Assembly (NCBI GenBank): GCA_026986005.1
Contig: JALSPK010000062.1
Location: 1-46,303 of the forward strand
Source of the DNA: Saprospiraceae bacterium
GTDB taxonomy: Bacteria; Bacteroidota; Bacteroidia; Chitinophagales; Saprospiraceae
Reading direction: 5' to 3'
DNA length: 46,303 nt
Shown: piece by piece, positions 37,793-45,804 of the stretch
Position numbering within the stretch: position 1 is the stretch's first letter
Layout: every line of letters begins with the position of its first letter
Translations under genes and position numbers: made by a program
Notes under the pieces: generated by a model
Database searches by the model: none
The model's input: the letters and a program-made list of their open reading frames with translations, nothing else
Told to the model about the DNA's origin: nothing

Positions 37793-38356
37793 ATGAAAAA
37801 TTCTTTCCTCATCGCTCTTATATTTATGTTCACTTTTACAAATTGCAATCTGTATTCTCAAAAATCTAACTTCGAACTATCTGGGGATATACTAAGTATA
37901 TTTATTCCTGCTTCAGCTTTTACCTCAACATTAGTGCTCAACAATGACAATTGTGATGGTTCAATACAATTCGCAAAGTCAATAGGAGTCGCAATGATAA
38001 CAACATACAGTTTGAAATATATTATTAATAAAAAAAGACCGAATGGAGGCAGTTTGAGCTTTCCTTCCGGTCATACGATGAGCGCTTTTACCGGAGCTGC
38101 TTTTTTGCAAAAGAGATATGGTTGGAAAGTTGGAATACCTGCATATATTACAGCATCGTATGTTGGATGGACAAGAATCAACGCTAATAAACATGATTAT
38201 TGGGATGTATTGGGGGGAGCGATAATTGGCACTATAAGTGCTTACATATTTACAAAACCATTCATTAGAAAACATGCAAACATATCTTTTAGAAAAATAA
38301 ATGACCAACTAAACTTACAAGTGACGGTTGTATTAAGCCATCATAAGATTTTATAA
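37793..38356 (+). CDS. PAP2-family membrane-associated phosphatase
   Basis: The three phosphatase signatures are present and ordered: K75-x6-R82-P83, then PSGHT (91-95), then R128-x5-H134-x3-D138. Such enzymes remove phosphate from undecaprenyl pyrophosphate, phosphatidic acid or lipid A on the periplasmic side. The 187-residue protein starts with a hydrophobic segment ending near NCNLYSQ, either a signal peptide or a lipoprotein signal. The body has few membrane segments, like the shorter secreted PAP2 proteins of Bacteroidota. Its substrate cannot be assigned. The 3' end runs directly into a GC-richer palindrome-bearing sequence, so the last few residues may have been altered by an insertion. 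Confidence 0.88.
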   Translation: MKNSFLIALIFMFTFTNCNLYSQKSNFELSGDILSIFIPASAFTSTLVLNNDNCDGSIQFAKSIGVAMITTYSLKYIINKKRPNGGSLSFPSGHTMSAFTGAAFLQKRYGWKVGIPAYITASYVGWTRINANKHDYWDVLGGAIIGTISAYIFTKPFIRKHANISFRKINDQLNLQVTVVLSHHKIL

Positions 38357-38469
38357 TATCCCCTTCAGGTTTAATTGCAACGCTGCCCTCAGGGCTATTC
38401 AGTTCTAACGAATTTTGGCTATACAACCTCTTAGCCTCCTACAGGAGGTGCATCAACCGACGCTATTTT
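38357..38469. repeat. GC-richer intergenic segment with two short perfect palindromes
   Basis: GCCCTCAGGGC (38385-38395) and CCTCCTACAGGAGG (38435-38448) are small hairpins in a stretch clearly richer in G+C than its surroundings. It starts right after the PAP2 stop and ends at the family A left end at 38470. It resembles the remnant intergenic repeats I associate with Bacteroidota, but no second full copy is in this window. Confidence 0.4.
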
Positions 38470-38685
38470 ATACCAAACCGCTATCAAGACACTGATTATA
38501 AAAAGTTTATTTTTTACTTTTTCTGTTTCAAAAATCATTTCCATAGCTAAGGCTATATAAAGATTTTTGATGAGATTTTTGCCTTTCTGAGGATTAGTGA
38601 TGCCATAGCATCAGTAATTTGAATAAAGTGAAAATATCGCAAAAAGATTATTTTTAAATTTTGATGACTTTATGGACAGACACTA
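38470..38685. repeat. Chimeric miniature element: family A left part joined to family B right part
   Basis: It opens with the family A end ATACCAAACCG and follows family A through CTAAGGCTATA (to about 38560). It then switches to family B sequence (from GATGAGATTTTTGCCTTTCTG, about 38571) and ends with the family B terminus ACTTTATGGACAGACACTA (38667-38685). A second partial, inverted family B end (TAGTGTCTATAAA) begins at 38688. The family B hairpin is present at 38598-38613 (TGATGC, loop CATA, GCATCA). Confidence 0.65.
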
Positions 38686-38849
38686 GATAGTGTCTATAAA
38701 CGTTAAAGTATTGTTAAAAAGCCACGTTTACGGTGCATTTTTTATCCACATTTTCGTTAAGGTTATCTGTGCGGTATTTATCGCAAATCTTAAAATTATT
38801 CTTTAGAAATTTCAAATTAGATTAGATTATTAAATTAAATATTAAACCA

Positions 38850-40019
38850 ATGGAAAATAAAAAATATTTTTTGTCAATTATCCTAGCAGGAGTAATTGGG
38901 GGGATAATTGCAGTAGCAGGAAACAAATTATTGCTAAATGAGAAACAATATGTACCGGCAAACAATAATCATCAAGTAAAACAAGTCGGGTATTCGCCGG
39001 AATCTATGCCTTTTAACTTTACCAAAGCAGCTAGTTTGGGCACTAAAGCAGTAGTACATATAAGAGCGGAAGAAAGTGAAAGCAAAGCAAAAAGAAGATA
39101 TAAGCAAGGAAGACAAAGGCAATTTGATTACTCACTTAATGACCTTTTTGACTTTGGATACAACCGACAATTTTACCGTATGAAAGGTGGTGGATCAGGA
39201 GTAATAATATCCAAAGACGGTTATATCGTTACCAACAATCATGTTGTCGATTTTGCTGATGATTTAATCGTTACTCTTTCAAACAAGAGAGAGTATAAGG
39301 CAAAAAAAATAGGAACAGATCCATCTACTGACTTAGCTGTTATTAAAATCGAAGAAAACAATCTTCCTGTGTTAGATATAGCAAATTCGGACAAAGCTAA
39401 AGTGGGTGAATGGGTTATGGCTATTGGCAATCCCTTTGATTATCTTACTTCATCTGTGACTGCAGGCATTATAAGTGCAAAAGCACGAAATATAAACATA
39501 ATAAAAGATGAACATGCATTGGAAGAGTTTATTCAAACAGACGCTGCCGTTAATCCGGGCAATAGTGGAGGAGCTCTTATAGACTCTGAAGGCAGACTAT
39601 TGGGTATCACATCTGCTATTGCTACACCTACGGGTTCATACGCAGGATACTCTTTCGCAATACCCAGTAATCTTATGAAAAAAGTTACAGATCAAATAAT
39701 ACAAAAAGGATCAGATTTAAACTCAAAAATTTCACTTGGTGTCTCCGCTGCGACAATTAACAAACAAATACAAAAAGACATGAACTTAAAAATTGATTTT
39801 GGCGTTTATGTTGATGAAGTTCAGACAGGTAGTTCCGCAGAATTTGGTGGAGTATTGCCTGGGGATATTATTGTAAGAGCTAATGATTCTGACATTAAAA
39901 CATTTGAAGATTTAAGAAAAGTGTTAAATTTTGTTAAGATTGGAGATATATTAAAATTAAAGGTATTAAGAGACAATAAATATCGTACTTTAAAAGTTAA
40001 ATTAAAGCAGAGTTTATAG
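38850..40019 (+). CDS. HtrA/Deg-family serine protease with one PDZ domain
   Basis: The 389-residue protein has an N-terminal membrane anchor or uncleaved signal (about 6-28), a trypsin-like domain (about 58-285) with the catalytic triad H131 (NNHVVD), D161 (STDLAVIK) and S239 (NPGNSGGAL), and one PDZ domain (about 290-385). It degrades or refolds misfolded envelope proteins in the periplasm. Many Bacteroidota Deg proteins have two PDZ domains and near 480 residues; this one resembles DegS in layout. A charged insertion rich in K and R (about 75-95) precedes the core. Transcription ends at a strong terminator at 40049-40082. Confidence 0.93.
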   Translation: MENKKYFLSIILAGVIGGIIAVAGNKLLLNEKQYVPANNNHQVKQVGYSPESMPFNFTKAASLGTKAVVHIRAEESESKAKRRYKQGRQRQFDYSLNDLFDFGYNRQFYRMKGGGSGVIISKDGYIVTNNHVVDFADDLIVTLSNKREYKAKKIGTDPSTDLAVIKIEENNLPVLDIANSDKAKVGEWVMAIGNPFDYLTSSVTAGIISAKARNINIIKDEHALEEFIQTDAAVNPGNSGGALIDSEGRLLGITSAIATPTGSYAGYSFAIPSNLMKKVTDQIIQKGSDLNSKISLGVSAATINKQIQKDMNLKIDFGVYVDEVQTGSSAEFGGVLPGDIIVRANDSDIKTFEDLRKVLNFVKIGDILKLKVLRDNKYRTLKVKLKQSL

Positions 40020-40048
40020 TAAAAGTTGGTTTTTCGTTTTGTTTATGG

Positions 40049-40082
40049 CGCTTGTCTTTCCCCAGACAAGCGTCTTTTTATT
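40049..40082 (+). terminator. Rho-independent terminator after the HtrA gene
   Basis: CGCTTGTCT and AGACAAGCG form a perfect 9-bp stem with loop TTCCCC, followed by TCTTTTTATT. It lies about 30 bases beyond the stop codon. Confidence 0.92.
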
Positions 40083-40100
40083 TAGCGTCTGTCTATAAAA
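40083..40100. repeat. Solitary family B element end
   Basis: TAGCGTCTGTCTATAAAA matches the family B terminal repeat (TAGTGTCTGTCTATAAAG) at 16 of 18 positions. No partner end was found nearby. It lies between the htrA terminator and the small minus-strand reading frame. Confidence 0.5.
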
Positions 40101-40102
40101 CA

Positions 40103-40306
40103 CTATACCTCTACCAAAAAAGACTCCCGTAATGCAAAAGGAGGTGCATCATCCCACCCTATTTCAGTACTTTGAAGTAGTGGATTGATTTCCTTCCTCG
40201 CATACCTGAAAAATTCACCAAGCTCCAAGGCAAAGGTATCCCTGGCTCTTGCCGGTATTAATTTCTCCTTTGGAGGAGGCAGTTGTTCTGTTCTTGACGC
40301 GTACAT
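40103..40306 (-). CDS. Small hypothetical protein of unknown function
   Basis: I do not recognise a family. From ATG at 40306 the frame encodes 67 residues (an upstream ATG at 40330 gives 75). The sequence is proline- and charge-rich at the start (RTEQLPPPKEKLIPARARD), then helix-like (TFALELGEFFRYARKE), then ends IGWDDAPPFALRESFLVEV. Codon composition is less AT-biased than most shadow frames here. Its stop lies directly against a family B terminal repeat, so it could be part of, or truncated by, a mobile element. It has no conserved neighbour. Confidence 0.4.
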   Translation of the reverse strand: MYASRTEQLPPPKEKLIPARARDTFALELGEFFRYARKEINPLLQSTEIGWDDAPPFALRESFLVEV

Positions 40307-40350
40307 AAATAAATACAATACAAATTGCAAATAAGATAAAAGAACTTAAA

Positions 40351-40382
40351 TTTAGAATCTTTCAAATGATTTTATACATTTG
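40351..40382 (+). promoter_or_regulatory. Putative promoter of the GAPDH gene
   Basis: TTTAG (40351-40355) and TACATTTG (40375-40382) are spaced by 19 bases; the -7 box fits TAnnTTTG exactly and the -33 box approximates TTTG. A leader of about 105-110 bases precedes the start at 40498. Confidence 0.55.
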
Positions 40383-40497
40383 TGGAGTAATGCTAAAATG
40401 CAATCATAACAATGAAAATAAATATTCCCTTTTTATATCATTTTCTTTATATAAATTTAAGATAAACACACTTTTTAACACTTAAAAATAAAATAAC

Positions 40498-41967
40498 ATG
40501 GCTAAAACAAAATTGATTAAACAGTCTAATGAGAGTTTGAATAAGTGGCGTGAAAAAGAAAAGAAAGCAATAGAATTATTAAAGGTTTCAATGGACATGA
40601 GATTGGATAGAAGTATTGATCTTGTATTATTCAGAAAACCTATCTATGACACAAGACCCAGTAAGATAATTCACAATCATCTTCACAGTAAAAACTATAT
40701 TCAAAAATCTATTACAGTAGATTTGAGTTTACAATTGGCAAAAGCTATTGAACAAATAAAAGACATAGCTCCTGTAAAAATTGATCTGGGACATCTCGCC
40801 ACTCACTGGATAGATGAACAAGATAACTACAAAGATATTGATGAATTTGTAAGATTCAGACTGAGCAGCTATATTAAGGTGAATGAAAAAGGAAAAGGCT
40901 CAAAAGATGTAGTCCTATATGGTTTTGGTAGAATCGGTCGGATAGTGGCTCGTGAGATTATTTATCAAACCGGTAGAGGTGAACAGCTAAGACTTAAAGC
41001 AATAGTCATAAGACCAAAAATGGGAGATAAAGCTAAAGAAATAACCAAAAGAGCCAATTTATTGAGAGCAGATTCGGTACATGGAGATTTTCAAGGGTCG
41101 ATGGAAATATTGACTGAAACAGACGAATTATTGTTGAATGGAAATCGGGTAAAATTTATTTTTGCTAATAGTCCTGAAGAAATAGATTATACGGAATACG
41201 GTATCAATAATGCCTTGTTGATTGATAATACCGGAATGTGGAGAGATAAAAAAGGATTGAGCAATCATCTAAGACCCGGTATTTCCAAAGTATTGTTGAG
41301 TGCTCCGGGTAAAGATATCCCCAATATAGTTTACGGAGTAAATCATAAAACTGTGAATGTAGATGTGATTAATGTATTTAGCGCAGCATCTTGTACTACT
41401 AATGCTATTGTGCCTGTAATAAAGGTTATAAATGATAAATATGGTGTTGCAAAAGGACATATTGAGTCAATACATTCATATACAAATGACCAAAATCTTT
41501 TGGATAATTTTCATAAAAAGCCTAGAAGGGGAAAAGGTGCAGCTACCAATATGGTATTGACTACTACAGGTGCTGCTAGCGCTGTGGCAAAAGTAATACC
41601 CGAGCTTGAAGGAATATTAACAGGTAATGCGGTACGAGTACCCACACCAAATGTTTCCCTTGCAATTTTGAATCTGACCATAAATAAAGCTACTACTTTA
41701 AATCAATTGAATTCAGCAATGAAAGAGGCTTCTCTGCATGGCGATTTGGTAGATCAAATTCATTTTTCAGAATCAGACGAATATGTCTCATCAGATGCAA
41801 TAGGGATGATTACAACATCAGTAGTCGATTCTCCTTCGACCAAAGTATCAAAAGACGGCAGAAGTATTACCGTGTATTTATGGTACGATAATGAATGGGG
41901 ATATAGTGTACAATTGGTTAAGCTTGCCAAGTATATCGCGCAAGTGCAAAGATATGTATATTCGTAA
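40498..41967 (+). CDS. Glyceraldehyde-3-phosphate dehydrogenase, long form
   Basis: It catalyses the phosphorylating oxidation of glyceraldehyde 3-phosphate in glycolysis or its reverse. The nucleotide-binding GFGRIGR is at 142-148, the catalytic cysteine C299 is in ASCTTN, and HSYTNDQN holds the catalytic histidine. At 489 residues it is about 150 longer than the classical enzyme because of an N-terminal extension (1-135) with no known domain, a long form seen in Bacteroidota and some other bacteria. The end of the second Rossmann strand reads AIVIRP, without the acidic residue that favours NAD, so NADP use is possible (inference). It is monocistronic, with a solo family A element end four bases after the stop. 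Confidence 0.92.
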   Translation: MAKTKLIKQSNESLNKWREKEKKAIELLKVSMDMRLDRSIDLVLFRKPIYDTRPSKIIHNHLHSKNYIQKSITVDLSLQLAKAIEQIKDIAPVKIDLGHLATHWIDEQDNYKDIDEFVRFRLSSYIKVNEKGKGSKDVVLYGFGRIGRIVAREIIYQTGRGEQLRLKAIVIRPKMGDKAKEITKRANLLRADSVHGDFQGSMEILTETDELLLNGNRVKFIFANSPEEIDYTEYGINNALLIDNTGMWRDKKGLSNHLRPGISKVLLSAPGKDIPNIVYGVNHKTVNVDVINVFSAASCTTNAIVPVIKVINDKYGVAKGHIESIHSYTNDQNLLDNFHKKPRRGKGAATNMVLTTTGAASAVAKVIPELEGILTGNAVRVPTPNVSLAILNLTINKATTLNQLNSAMKEASLHGDLVDQIHFSESDEYVSSDAIGMITTSVVDSPSTKVSKDGRSITVYLWYDNEWGYSVQLVKLAKYIAQVQRYVYS

Positions 41968-41970
41968 AAA

Positions 41971-42012
41971 ATAATTCTTTTTCTATTTCACCCTCTTGAT
42001 AGAGGTTTGGTA
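41971..42012. repeat. Solitary family A right end
   Basis: The sequence ATAATTCTTTTTCTATTTCA followed by CCCTCTTGATAGAGGTTTGGTAT matches the right ends of the elements at 2590-2697 and 10353-10512 with a few differences. No left end is present. It begins immediately after the GAPDH stop codon. Confidence 0.6.
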
Positions 42013-42126
42013 TAAAAGAATCATATATTTTGAAGGAATAGTGGCGCTATTTCAAGAAATATTGATAAATTTCAATGCAAAAAGAACTTTTTTCAGCCAG
42101 AAAGATTCTATCTGTGTAGTTACATA

Positions 42127-42178
42127 ATATCGCAAAAAGATTATTTTTAAATTTTGATGACTTTATGGACAGATACTA
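42127..42178. repeat. Solitary family B right end
   Basis: From ATATCGCAAAAAGATTATTT to CTTTATGGACAGATACTA it is nearly identical over about 50 bases to 38634-38685 and closely similar to 960-1013. The sequence before it (42013-42126) shows no clear left terminal repeat. Confidence 0.65.
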
Positions 42179-42236
42179 ATTACACTTTTGGCTCTGCTAG
42201 GAGACTTAGGTCTACTGATTTTTTACAACAAAAAGT

Positions 42237-43331
42237 TTAAATTAAAAATACACCATTTTCATACACCAATTCACCATCTGCAAAAATTTTCCCTTGTTTT
42301 TTCATATCGGTTATCATATCCCAGTGAATTGAAGATTCATTCTTTCCTCCGCATTGCAAATAAGATTGTCCAATCGCCATATGTATTGAACCTCCCATTT
42401 TTTCATCAAAGAGGATGTTTTTAGTTATTTTATCAATATTAAGATTTGTCCCAATAGCTGCTTCTCCAAATCTTCGTGCCCCTTTTAATGCAAATATACT
42501 ATCCAAGAATTCTTTCCCTTTATCAGCCTCCCATTTTTCAATATATCCATCCTTTACCCAAAGAGTAACGCCTTCAACTTCATTTCCCATATAAATACCG
42601 GGATATGAGAAATGGACTTTACCATTTACACTATTTTCAACAGGGGAAGTATACACTTCACCTGAGGGCATATTTGTTTTTCCATCAGAGTTTATCCACT
42701 TCCTTCCTTTAGTATTAAAACTGATCTCAAAGCCATCTCCTTTATAAGTAAAATTTGTTCTTTGATTTAAAAAATCAACAATCCTCTGTTGGAATCGGCC
42801 AACTTCTCTCCAACTTTCGGCAGGATTGTCATCATACAGGCGACAAGCATTGTACACAAAATTTTCATATTCCTCTAATGACATTCCTGCTTCCTGAGCA
42901 CTTGCTTGTGTAGGAAATAGACAGGTATTTCTTTTTAAATCTCTGGTAGCTGTTCGTTCAAAATAAGTTTTCAATATCGGAGCTACTGCCCGACGATGTT
43001 TTTTAATTTTATCACCATCAGAATTTCGAATTTCGTTTAGATTGAATGGTGCCATTATATTGATAAAACAATCAAACTCCTCCATTGCTTTTTTATACAA
43101 TGGAGACACATGACCTAATTGTGCATCTGAGGCATTTTTATAAAAAATCCGATTTTTCTCCTGAAAAGCCATACTAATCTCAACATTAGCACCTTTCTTA
43201 ATTGCCTCCCTATAAATTTCCTTTATAAGAGATTCCGCTAAGGTAGTACTACTGATAAAAAGATTATCTCCTTGTTCTACTTCCACACAATAATTGACAA
43301 GTAGCTCTGCATATTTACTTAATAAACTCAT
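42237..43331 (-). CDS. M29-family metalloaminopeptidase (AmpS / aminopeptidase T type)
   Basis: The enzyme removes N-terminal residues using two metal ions. Expected ligands are present: the glutamates of SGEVYTSP and GEAAIGTN, the histidines of SIHMAIGQSY and SIHWD and the aspartate of HWDMI near the C-terminus. I start it at Met 43331 (MSLLSKYAELLVNYCVEV), where family homology begins; an upstream ATG at 43358 would add nine residues. At 364 residues it has the usual length of about 370. Cytosolic, no signal peptide. A 73-base family B element separates it from the phosphate transporter gene upstream. Confidence 0.92.
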   Translation of the reverse strand: MSLLSKYAELLVNYCVEVEQGDNLFISSTTLAESLIKEIYREAIKKGANVEISMAFQEKNRIFYKNASDAQLGHVSPLYKKAMEEFDCFINIMAPFNLNEIRNSDGDKIKKHRRAVAPILKTYFERTATRDLKRNTCLFPTQASAQEAGMSLEEYENFVYNACRLYDDNPAESWREVGRFQQRIVDFLNQRTNFTYKGDGFEISFNTKGRKWINSDGKTNMPSGEVYTSPVENSVNGKVHFSYPGIYMGNEVEGVTLWVKDGYIEKWEADKGKEFLDSIFALKGARRFGEAAIGTNLNIDKITKNILFDEKMGGSIHMAIGQSYLQCGGKNESSIHWDMITDMKKQGKIFADGELVYENGVFLI

Positions 43332-43369
43332 AATATTTTTTAATTTAAGATCCTGCATTTGTATTAAAA

Positions 43370-43442
43370 TAGTGCCTGTCTATAAAGTTATTGAAATTTA
43401 ATAGTAATCTTGTTAAAAAAAACACTTTATAGACTGACACTA
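43370..43442. repeat. Family B miniature element, 73-base copy with both ends
   Basis: TAGTGCCTGTCTATAAAGT (43370-43388) and ACTTTATAGACTGACACTA (43424-43442) are inverted repeats matching at 17 of 19 positions. The reverse complement of the left interior (from AACAAGATTACTATTAAATT) resembles the inner part of the family B right end. It fills the gap between the M29 and PiT genes and, as a long hairpin, might also stop transcription. Confidence 0.75.
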
Positions 43443-43479
43443 TAATCTAACAATGCAAATATGAAATTGATTCTCTACT

Positions 43480-45738
43480 TTAGATTTTATTTCTTTTTAC
43501 TTGTAAATCAAAATCCTGATACAGTTCCAATAAATTCATAATTGATGAAATCAAATCTTTAGTCTCTACTAAAATACCAAAATACAGCGTGGTATTCTTT
43601 TTACTTGATTCTTCAGTTCTTATTCGTTTTACCTGTCTATCTATTGATTCTGAGACATGTTCAAATAATTTTTGCTTTTCCGCTAGAATATTGACAATAT
43701 TATTAAAGTTTCTATTTTTAAATGTATCTTCTATATCTCCTAACAGAGCTTCTAAATCATTGTCAATTACCGTCAAATCGTCTTTTTGCCCTTTTTTAAG
43801 GTCTTTGTGATTATTATTGACATGCTTGTAACTGGAATTGGAAATATACCTGATGGATTGTGATATATCCTGCAAGTAACCCAAAATCAGTATATAAACT
43901 CTACTTGCTTCTACAGAACTATCATCCAAAGACTTGATAAAATCAAAAACTTCTTCTTTCAATTCATATACTTCACTATTCAATTTTTTTACGTGTTTAT
44001 CAGTCTTTTTTAGCTTATCCAAATCGTGATTTGATAAATCCTTGACTACATTTGAATACAATTTATTTACTCTTTTCACCACTTTGGAAATATGATCAGA
44101 ACTTTCTTCTATCACCTCCCCTATTGTCAATAATTCAGCTTTTTTCCTTTTTCGAACCAACTTCTTCTCTTTCTCTGATTTTGCGTACTTTATATAACTC
44201 TTGGCAATCAATAAAAATGCTAACAGCAAAAGTATTGCAACAACAACAGAACCTCCCAAATGAATAAAATAAAGCACTGTAGCAGCCCCAATAAAAGCAG
44301 AAAAAGCGGTAAAAAACCATCCTCCAATAATATTTAACACTCCGGCAACTCTATACACAGCACTTTCTCTTCCCCATGCCCTATCTGCCAACGAAGTACC
44401 CATAGCAACCATGAATGTAACATATGTAGTCGACAATGGAAGTTTAAAAGATGTTCCTATCGAGATTAAAACAGAAGCAATAATTAAATTTATTGATGCC
44501 CTGATAAGGTCAAATGCAGGCAGATCATATGTTTTATTCATTGGCAATGCAATACTTGGTGTTTCAAAGCGTGATCCAATCCAATCTACAGTCTTAGCAG
44601 GGACAATTTTAGTCAATAAAGTATTAATCCCAATCCCCAGTCTTACAATAAATCGAGACATCATATTTGGCTCAAATTTTTCTTTAGCTTCATTTTGACT
44701 CGACAAATTAATGCCTGTCTCTATCACGGTTCTAGCTTTTTTAGAAAACCACAAGGTCAAGACCATTACAGCACCTGCCATTAACAATAACAATGTACTT
44801 GATGGTACTTTTTTCCCTAGCACACCCATTGAAAATTCGTTTGCAGGAAGGCCTGAGGCATGCCATGCATCATAAGAGTTTAAAGCAGCAATCGGTACGC
44901 CTATAAAATTTACTAAATCATTTCCTGCAAAAGCTAATGCGATAGAAAAGGTCCCGATTCCAACAATAAATATAAAAATATTTAATTTAAAAAAACTAAT
45001 CAATGCTTGTGATATCATTGTCCATAATATAAAAGAAACAGCCATAATCTGAAGCGTATTCCCCTCTACCAAATACTTTATGTCTTTGTAAAAAGGTGTC
45101 CCCTTCAATCCTTTAATAAAAATGAAATAAGTTATTGCCGTTATAGCAAAACCACCAAACAAAGATGTAACAAAACTAGATCTTTTATGAAACTCAAAAG
45201 AAAAAATCAATCTCGATATCCATTGTACAATAGCACCAACGGAAAAAGCAACCACAACAGAAAGCAATATACCAAATATAATCAAGAGTGCTTTTTCATG
45301 GTTTATGTACTTCCAAATATCTGAAACAGTCTCAGTTTCATTAGCTGATATTTTAATAAACGCCATAGCTACCGCTGCTCCTAACAATTCAAAAACAATG
45401 GACACTGTAGTCGAAGTTGGCATCCCAAAACTATTAAATGTATCCAAAAGGATGATATCAGTAATCATCACAGCCATAAAAATATACATGATCTCGTTAA
45501 AGTAAAAATACTCCGGAACAAAAATACCTTTACGTGCAACCTCCATCATACCACTTGAAGTCACTGCTCCAACAAAAACTCCAAGACTTGCAATAATCAT
45601 AATATTGCGCATTGAAATAACCTTTGAGCCTATTGCTGAATTCAAAAAATTAACTGCATCGTTACTCACACCAACGACGAGATCCATAACAGCAAGCACA
45701 CCAAGAGCTACTAGCATCAAAATGTAAACATCTCCCAT
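43480..45738 (-). CDS. PiT-family inorganic phosphate transporter with C-terminal PhoU-like domain
   Basis: PiT carriers import phosphate, usually as a metal complex, driven by protons or sodium. The two family signatures are present: GVSNDAVNF (23-31) and FAGNDLVNF (268-276), each starting one half of the duplicated membrane domain. About a dozen membrane segments span residues 1-520. The remaining about 220 residues (530-752) are soluble, highly charged and helical, resembling PhoU/DUF47 regulators that in many bacteria are encoded as a separate gene next to pit. At 752 residues it is longer than E. coli PitA (499). A possible promoter lies upstream at 45770-45804. Confidence 0.93.
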   Translation of the reverse strand: MGDVYILMLVALGVLAVMDLVVGVSNDAVNFLNSAIGSKVISMRNIMIIASLGVFVGAVTSSGMMEVARKGIFVPEYFYFNEIMYIFMAVMITDIILLDTFNSFGMPTSTTVSIVFELLGAAVAMAFIKISANETETVSDIWKYINHEKALLIIFGILLSVVVAFSVGAIVQWISRLIFSFEFHKRSSFVTSLFGGFAITAITYFIFIKGLKGTPFYKDIKYLVEGNTLQIMAVSFILWTMISQALISFFKLNIFIFIVGIGTFSIALAFAGNDLVNFIGVPIAALNSYDAWHASGLPANEFSMGVLGKKVPSSTLLLLMAGAVMVLTLWFSKKARTVIETGINLSSQNEAKEKFEPNMMSRFIVRLGIGINTLLTKIVPAKTVDWIGSRFETPSIALPMNKTYDLPAFDLIRASINLIIASVLISIGTSFKLPLSTTYVTFMVAMGTSLADRAWGRESAVYRVAGVLNIIGGWFFTAFSAFIGAATVLYFIHLGGSVVVAILLLLAFLLIAKSYIKYAKSEKEKKLVRKRKKAELLTIGEVIEESSDHISKVVKRVNKLYSNVVKDLSNHDLDKLKKTDKHVKKLNSEVYELKEEVFDFIKSLDDSSVEASRVYILILGYLQDISQSIRYISNSSYKHVNNNHKDLKKGQKDDLTVIDNDLEALLGDIEDTFKNRNFNNIVNILAEKQKLFEHVSESIDRQVKRIRTEESSKKNTTLYFGILVETKDLISSIMNLLELYQDFDLQVKRNKI

Positions 45739-45769
45739 ACTATAAATTTATTCTTAAAAAATCAAGCGA

Positions 45770-45804
45770 TAAAGATAGTAAAATACAATTATATATTCAT
45801 CAAA
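45770..45804 (-). promoter_or_regulatory. Possible promoter of the PiT transporter gene
   Basis: Minus-strand TTTG (45804-45801) is followed after 23 bases by TATCTTTA (45777-45770), one base off the TAnnTTTG consensus. It lies about 32 bases before the start codon at 45738. Confidence 0.4.
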
